From positions 55,651,805-55,715,804 of the forward strand of contig OY755237.1 of NCBI GenBank assembly GCA_963576725.1: a stretch of 64,000 bases of DNA, read 5' to 3'. Position 1 is the first letter of the stretch. Each line of letters begins with the position of its first letter. The notes below the pieces were generated by a model that saw only the letters and a list, made by a program, of their open reading frames with translations, was not told the origin of the DNA and ran no database searches. The stretch comes from Azorinus chamasolen (Eukaryota > Mollusca > Bivalvia > Cardiida > Solecurtidae). Below are positions 59,610 through 64,000 of the stretch, piece by piece. Position numbers and translations under genes: made by a program.

Positions 59610-62336
59610 GAGCCACTGGATAACACTGATGAAGAGTATCAGCTGTATCATTCATATTACGACTATGACAACAATGAAACAAATTCAGAGCCTAGCACAG
59701 AGAAAAATGGAATGAGACAAGATAAAGGTGTTCCTGGGATTGAGATTAAAGATAACAACTCAAATGACCCGGAGTATGATTACTATGACAAATTCAAAAA
59801 CTTCGAAAAGGATATCAAAGAAAGTGATGAAGACTCAAATGACCCGGAGTATGATTACTATGACAAATTCAAAAACTTCGAAAAGGATATCAAAGAAAGT
59901 GATGAAGAATCAAATGACCCAGAGTATGATTACTATGACAAATTCAAAAACTTCGAAAAGGATATCAAAGAAAGTGATGAAGACTCAAATGACCCAGAGT
60001 ATGATTACTATGACAAATTCAAAAACTTAAAAAAGGATATCAAAGAAAGTGATGAAGACTCAAATGACCCGGAGTATGATTACTATGACAAATTCAAAAA
60101 CTTCAAAAAGGATATCAAAGAAAGCGATGATGGCAACAAACAAAGACACAAAGAGTTACCAGATTACAATAAAGATATGTATGAAGACTATGATACTGAC
60201 TACCCATCTGGAGAAAAGGTGACAACAGCTTCAGCTTACAACACTGGGAAAACAACTGACATGTACACTTATGAGCAACCTCGTGATACTGAAACAACTA
60301 CAGAGACAAGCACAGAAAAAAATGGAAGGAAGCATGATAAAAGTGGTCCTGGAATTGAAAACGATAACAACTCAAATGACCAGGAGTATGATTACTATGA
60401 CAAATTCAAAAACTTCAAAAAGGATATCAAAGAAAGCGATGATGGCAACAAACAAAGACACAAAGAGTTACCAGATTACAATAAAGATATGTATGAAGAC
60501 TATGATACTGACTACCCATCTGGAGAAAAGGTGACAACAGCTTCAGCTTACAACACTGGGAAAACAACTGACATGTACACTTATGAGCAACCTCGTGATA
60601 CTGAAACAACTACAGAGACAAGCACAGAAAAAAATGGAAGGAAGCATGATAAAAGTGGTCCTGGAATTGAAAACGATAACAACTCAAATGACCAGGAGTA
60701 TGATTACTATGACAAATTCAAAAACTTTGAAAAGGATATCAAAGAAAGTGATGAAGACTCAAATGACCTGGAGTATGATTACTATGACAAATTCAAAAAC
60801 TTCAAAAAGGATATCAAAGAAAGCGATGATGGCAACAAACAAAGACACAAAGAGTTACCAGATTACAATAAAGATATGTATGAAGACTATGATACTGACT
60901 ACCCATCTGGAGAAAAGGTGACAACAGCTTCAGCTTACAACACTGGGAAAACAACTGACATGTACACTTATGAGCAACCTCGAGATACTAAAACAACTAC
61001 AGAGACAAGCACAGAAAAAAATGGAAGGAAGCATGATAAAAGTGGTCCTGGGTTTGAAAACTTCGAAAAGGATATCAAAGAAAGTGATGAAGACTCAAAT
61101 GACCTAGAGTATGATCACTATGACAAATTAAAAAACTTCAAAAAGGATATCAAAGAAAGTGATGAAGACTCAAATGACAAGGAGTTGGAGGATAAGGACA
61201 AAATTAGAAGTTTCAAGAAGCCTGGCTATGTAAGTGAATGGACACTAATGAAATCTCATGATCAACCTTTTTCACAGAAATACTTTAAACATGGATTAGG
61301 TGTTATTCCTTACAAAGTCACTGTCCTTCTTCGACCTATCAAAGGCTCCAATGCAGGCTGGCACTTCCCTGGGGACTCTGCTTTCCAAAGTGATGATGAT
61401 AATGGCATTTACTATGGAGGTGGTGTCTATTTCTATAATGACACAGATGTTGTAGTCTATGCACCGAATGTTAACAATCAAGCAAAAAACAGCTCCATCA
61501 TCTACACAGGGTTCTATGACAATAAATACATAGGCAACAATCATCAAGCTATACATGAAGCTTATGTTCAGGTCAAAGCATGGGGGCCCAAGCAGATTGC
61601 TCCACCCAAATTTAATACTAGCTGGATGCCTTTGGACGTGAAAAATACAAATCTCTCTTTTCTTGAAATCCCACATGGGATGGATGACTATCCAGCATTA
61701 GTGACTGTGCAGGTGAGGGTCGGTACATCTACATTTCATCTTATATCAGATGGCGTAGGATCATCAGTGACCCCAGTTGACAAGCACTCTGCCAATGGAG
61801 GTGTGGTTTGGGGATATGACAGCAAATCCATACGAATCTGGACAAATTCAGAGGAGAAAGGAAAAAAACAGTATTTTCTCACTCTCATTGGCCACAGAGA
61901 TGGCTGGGGAGTCAAAGGAATAGACTTAAAACACAATCAAAGAGGTAAAGTTAGAATTCTGGCCTGGTCAAAGGATCAATTCGTTCAAGATGTAAACTTG
62001 TTTGAGCAAAGAACAAAAGCCACACAGTTCCCAAACTGGTTTCCATTTGTCCAACAAGGTATTTCACTCTTCAATGATCTATTCTCACTGCAGGTAGAGG
62101 CTAAAGATGGTGCAAACCAAGGATTTAGATTCTTAGCACATGGAACTGCCCAAGCACATGGCAATCAATATGGGGGAGCATTGTACTCATACAGGCCAAC
62201 TGGACATGTGAGAATTTGGCATCCAAATCCTGCTAAAGGTGGCAGCCTCATACATATTCATAAACCATATGGCCATGGGGTTAAAGTTCAAGCTTCTAAC
62301 AATGCAGCATATGTTGCTACATTAATAAAAACATAG
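59511..62336 (+). CDS. Secreted acidic, tyrosine-rich repeat protein with triplicated C-terminal domain (941 aa)
   Basis: A single open frame. The start chosen is the first ATG (A at -3); the frame stays open upstream only to a GTG at 59397. Residues 1-33 form a signal peptide (hydrophobic TTLLVQILCILVFVF, cut near VNA|EP). Residues about 75-570 are low-complexity repeats: a 25-residue unit, SNDPEYDYYDKFKNFEKDIK then ESDED, and a 104-residue unit (312 bp) with KELPDYNKDMYEDYDTDYPS and TTETSTEKNGRKHDKSGPG, nearly identical at DNA level. Residues 572-941 hold three related modules (about 600-700, 726-830, 856-941), each with a GG-x-x-Y/W-x-Y ... VRIW/VVVY-x-P/N signature. The mature protein has no cysteine and several N-glycosylation sites (YNDT, NSS, FNTS, NLS). 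The acidic YDYYD clusters could be sulfated. I cannot name the family; an extracellular matrix, adhesive or biomineral role is inference only. Confidence 0.88.
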   Translation: MTGVTGLHVTTLLVQILCILVFVFYTTSDTVNAEPLDNTDEEYQLYHSYYDYDNNETNSEPSTEKNGMRQDKGVPGIEIKDNNSNDPEYDYYDKFKNFEKDIKESDEDSNDPEYDYYDKFKNFEKDIKESDEESNDPEYDYYDKFKNFEKDIKESDEDSNDPEYDYYDKFKNLKKDIKESDEDSNDPEYDYYDKFKNFKKDIKESDDGNKQRHKELPDYNKDMYEDYDTDYPSGEKVTTASAYNTGKTTDMYTYEQPRDTETTTETSTEKNGRKHDKSGPGIENDNNSNDQEYDYYDKFKNFKKDIKESDDGNKQRHKELPDYNKDMYEDYDTDYPSGEKVTTASAYNTGKTTDMYTYEQPRDTETTTETSTEKNGRKHDKSGPGIENDNNSNDQEYDYYDKFKNFEKDIKESDEDSNDLEYDYYDKFKNFKKDIKESDDGNKQRHKELPDYNKDMYEDYDTDYPSGEKVTTASAYNTGKTTDMYTYEQPRDTKTTTETSTEKNGRKHDKSGPGFENFEKDIKESDEDSNDLEYDHYDKLKNFKKDIKESDEDSNDKELEDKDKIRSFKKPGYVSEWTLMKSHDQPFSQKYFKHGLGVIPYKVTVLLRPIKGSNAGWHFPGDSAFQSDDDNGIYYGGGVYFYNDTDVVVYAPNVNNQAKNSSIIYTGFYDNKYIGNNHQAIHEAYVQVKAWGPKQIAPPKFNTSWMPLDVKNTNLSFLEIPHGMDDYPALVTVQVRVGTSTFHLISDGVGSSVTPVDKHSANGGVVWGYDSKSIRIWTNSEEKGKKQYFLTLIGHRDGWGVKGIDLKHNQRGKVRILAWSKDQFVQDVNLFEQRTKATQFPNWFPFVQQGISLFNDLFSLQVEAKDGANQGFRFLAHGTAQAHGNQYGGALYSYRPTGHVRIWHPNPAKGGSLIHIHKPYGHGVKVQASNNAAYVATLIKT
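59752..61190 (+). repeat. In-frame coding repeats of 75 bp and 312 bp
   Basis: 75-bp units (caaatgacccggagtatgat...) recur at least five times from about 59760 to 60115. A 312-bp unit beginning near 60115 recurs at 60427 and, with one 75-bp unit inserted, near 60814. The 312-bp copies are almost identical, so the expansion is recent. All lengths are multiples of three. Confidence 0.95.
61308..62333 (+). other. Three tandem VRIW-type modules
   Basis: Module 1 has YYGGGVYFYNDTDVVVYAPN, module 2 ANGGVVWGYDSKSIRIWTNS and module 3 QYGGALYSYRPTGHVRIWHP. Modules 1 and 2 close with VKAWGP or VRILAWS. Spacing is about 128 residues. The pattern suggests beta-strand-rich domains that arose by triplication. 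Confidence 0.75.
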
Positions 62337-62512
62337 TTTAAATCAGATTTCACCTGAGTCAATTCAGTATAAAAGGGCATAATTTGCAAGAGTATTTTGA
62401 ATGACAAACAGAGCAGACACTGAATGGACACTCGTTTTGACTCATATCAAACTTCTCCTGAAGAAACAGTTTCATCAGGGTCTACACTACTTCTTTCTAT
62501 AGTACTTTAGTT

Positions 62513-62705
62513 TAACCCTTGACCTGTTGAATATGCATGTCAGAAACAATGACATCATGAATATTTACTGGCTCAAGTTTTATAATGCCCTTTATGGAAT
62601 ATGTAAACAAGATTTTATGGTATCGATAGAAACTGCAGTCAAAGCTACTATAATTTCATAAGCAAACAGAGCAGACCCTGATCAGAAGGCTCCTACAAAG
62701 GGAAA
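62513..62705. mobile_element. P1 element, right half lost
   Basis: It starts TTAACCCTTGACCTGTTGAA. The left outer arm and gcaaacagagcagaccctg are intact, then it breaks off within the core (agaaggctcctac). Confidence 0.7.
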
Positions 62706-62770
62706 CTTCTAAAGCATGGTCTAATGAAAGGGTGTGGTGGAGAAATAAAGGAGCTATTTTTAAAAAAGGT
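62701..62770. repeat. P5 fragment with AATAAA
   Basis: 'gggtgtggtggagaaataaa', then ggagctatttttaaaaaagg. The AATAAA at 62744-62749 lies about 410 bp after the stop codon of the upstream gene and could serve as its poly(A) signal; unproven. Confidence 0.45.
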
Positions 62771-63026
62771 TTAACAATTTACTCCACAAATACACCTTTC
62801 TAAATGCAAACAGAGAATACCCAGGTCAGATGGCTCCTACAGGAGCCATCTGATCTGGGTCTGCTCTGTTTGCTTAATATGGATTTATATAGATCTTAGT
62901 CTACAGTTTCTACCAATATCAAAATTTCCTGTATATATATATATATATGCCATTATGAAAATTCAGCTAATAAATAATCATGATGTCATTATTTCTTGCA
63001 TGAATATTCATGGAGTAAGGGGTTAT
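62771..63026. mobile_element. P1 foldback element
   Basis: It starts TTAACAATTTACTCCACAAA and ends GGAGTAAGGGGTTAT. Core agatggctcctacaggagcc is fully matched. A short (TA)n lies in the right arm at about 62934-62948. Confidence 0.85.
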
Positions 63027-63089
63027 CACACAGATCTTGTCTAGCCTCTGATGTTGTTTTTTAATCTATATCAGTTGCTAAGTTATCAA

Positions 63090-63350
63090 CTTTAACCCAT
63101 TATCTGATTAAAACACATTTTAACTTTAACACCTTTAGAAACAAAGTAGACCCAAACCAGACACTGACCAGGATCTGCTCTGTTTGCTTTTGGAATAATA
63201 TACATCTGATTTTTCAGTTTCTGATATGACTAAAACATTCCTGTGTTCAAAGGCTTCTGTAAAAAATCACATCATTAATATTCATGATGTAATTATTTCT
63301 TATATGTATAATTATTGTGCAATATATGTATATTCATCAAAGGGTTACAA
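63090..63350. mobile_element. P1 element, degraded
   Basis: It starts TTTAACCCATTATCTGATTA. The core is shortened (gacccaaaccagacactgac). The right arm is attcatgatgtaattatttc. Confidence 0.65.
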
Positions 63351-63575
63351 ATTCATGCCAACATGCCTATGTACCTAACTAACTACTAATTGTACATGTC
63401 TTACTTCAATAAATGTATATATACTGTACAGTGTATTTGTTTTCTTTCTTTTCTTGCTTAAAGTATGTGAGAAGAAATTATGTTTCCCTTGAAATACTTT
63501 CTCAAGTAACTGACCCATACTTGCTTACAATAGATCTCTAGATAAGATATGGTGCACAAATTGAAATGTTTTTAA
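63350..63575. other. Unassigned sequence with AATAAA
   Basis: 'acttcaataaatgtatatat' at about 63404-63423 resembles a poly(A) signal region. Otherwise nothing is recognised. Confidence 0.35.
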
Positions 63576-63786
63576 TTCTATTCCTTTGCAAACAAAGTAG
63601 ACCCAGATCAGATGGATCCTGTAGGACCTGTCTATTTAGGGTCTGCTCTGCTTGCTTATGAAATGATATAGATGATTCAACATTTTCTGCCAGGGCCAAG
63701 AATTCCTATGTTCATGTACCATCACAAAAAATTCTATTCATGATGTTATTAATTCTTAAATGAATATTCATGGAGTAAAGAGTTAA
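63575..63786. mobile_element. P1 element, left end lost
   Basis: Core gcaaacaaagtagacccag with inverse gggtctgctctgcttgc; right end GGAGTAAAGAGTTAA. Confidence 0.7.
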
Positions 63787-64000
63787 CCCATTCCCTCATA
63801 GGCTATTTTAAGACCTAGTCTCTTTGAATAAATCTACCGAAAAGGAACAATTACTAGAGAAAAGGAAAATGTTAGAATTCTGTAGTTTTGAAACCATTGT
63901 GATAAATAGAGCATTTGCTCAATAGGAGCAAACACTATTTATCACAATGGTTTCAATAAGTGACTTTTACAGAGGCGTAGAAAGGCGTATTTATGGAGGA
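63783..64000. mobile_element. P2 foldback element, cut by the window edge
   Basis: It starts in the TTAA of the P1 copy: TTAACCCATTCCCTCATAGG. Palindrome gaaaccattgtgataaatag with a worn dyad (gctcaataggagc). Its last few bases lie beyond the window. Confidence 0.85.

Noticed and set aside
60115..60609. Two identical 60-codon minus frames
   Set aside because: Shadows of the 312-bp coding repeats of the plus-strand gene.

Overview
This is a stretch of animal nuclear genome, most likely from a bivalve mollusc. The grounds are a GT-AG spliced gene with eleven recognisable exons, about 35% GC by eye, no bacterial-style operons, and several repeat types I know from bivalve assemblies: GGTCAAGGTCA arrays, 'ggggcataaaa' tails, 'CTCACCTGAG' ended repeats and GGCCGAAA blocks. 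Species cannot be read from the window. Gene density is very low: two protein-coding genes are supported.

Layout. 0.2-2.6 kb is a decayed LINE (endonuclease plus reverse transcriptase, plus strand). 2.7-30 kb holds no gene I can recognise. It is packed with short foldback elements, three minisatellites (29 bp x8 at 4.7 kb, 45 bp x35 at 7.1-8.7 kb, 39 bp x9 at 22.9 kb) and a 416-bp miniature LTR retrotransposon at 21.5 kb. From 55.5 down to 30.0 kb on the minus strand lie eleven exons of TTC30 (IFT70), a cilium-building tetratricopeptide protein. Its splice phases join into 495 codons plus stop, corresponding to roughly residue 167 to the C terminus of the vertebrate protein. The N-terminal exons were not found and probably lie beyond position 64000. 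At 59.5-62.3 kb on the plus strand is an apparently intronless gene for a 941-residue secreted protein: signal peptide, acidic tyrosine-rich tandem repeats and a triplicated C-terminal domain. If the TTC30 5' exons lie beyond the window, this gene is nested antisense in a TTC30 intron.

Repeats. Most of the remaining DNA is foldback elements of about 200-340 bp. I sorted them into families P1-P8 by their ends and centres. P1, P2, P4, P7 and P8 begin and end in TTAA (TTAACCCTTT...AAAGGGTTAA, or TTAACTCTTTCGCTGCC in P4), which suggests piggyBac-type non-autonomous elements. P3 and P6 end in TACAGT...ACTGTA, which suggests pogo/Tigger-type elements with TA target sites. P5 has no clear ends. The most striking pattern is that six families with unrelated ends (P1, P2, P3, P6, P7, P8) carry the same centre of symmetry, GCTCCTNNAGGAGC, and that base changes in one arm are often matched in the other. 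Almost all TTC30 intron length is made of these elements, and none interrupts an exon.

The two genes have no evident functional link: one is an intraflagellar transport subunit, the other a secreted structural-looking protein. Family and class names for repeats are inferences from ends and target sites. No transposase gene is present in the window.
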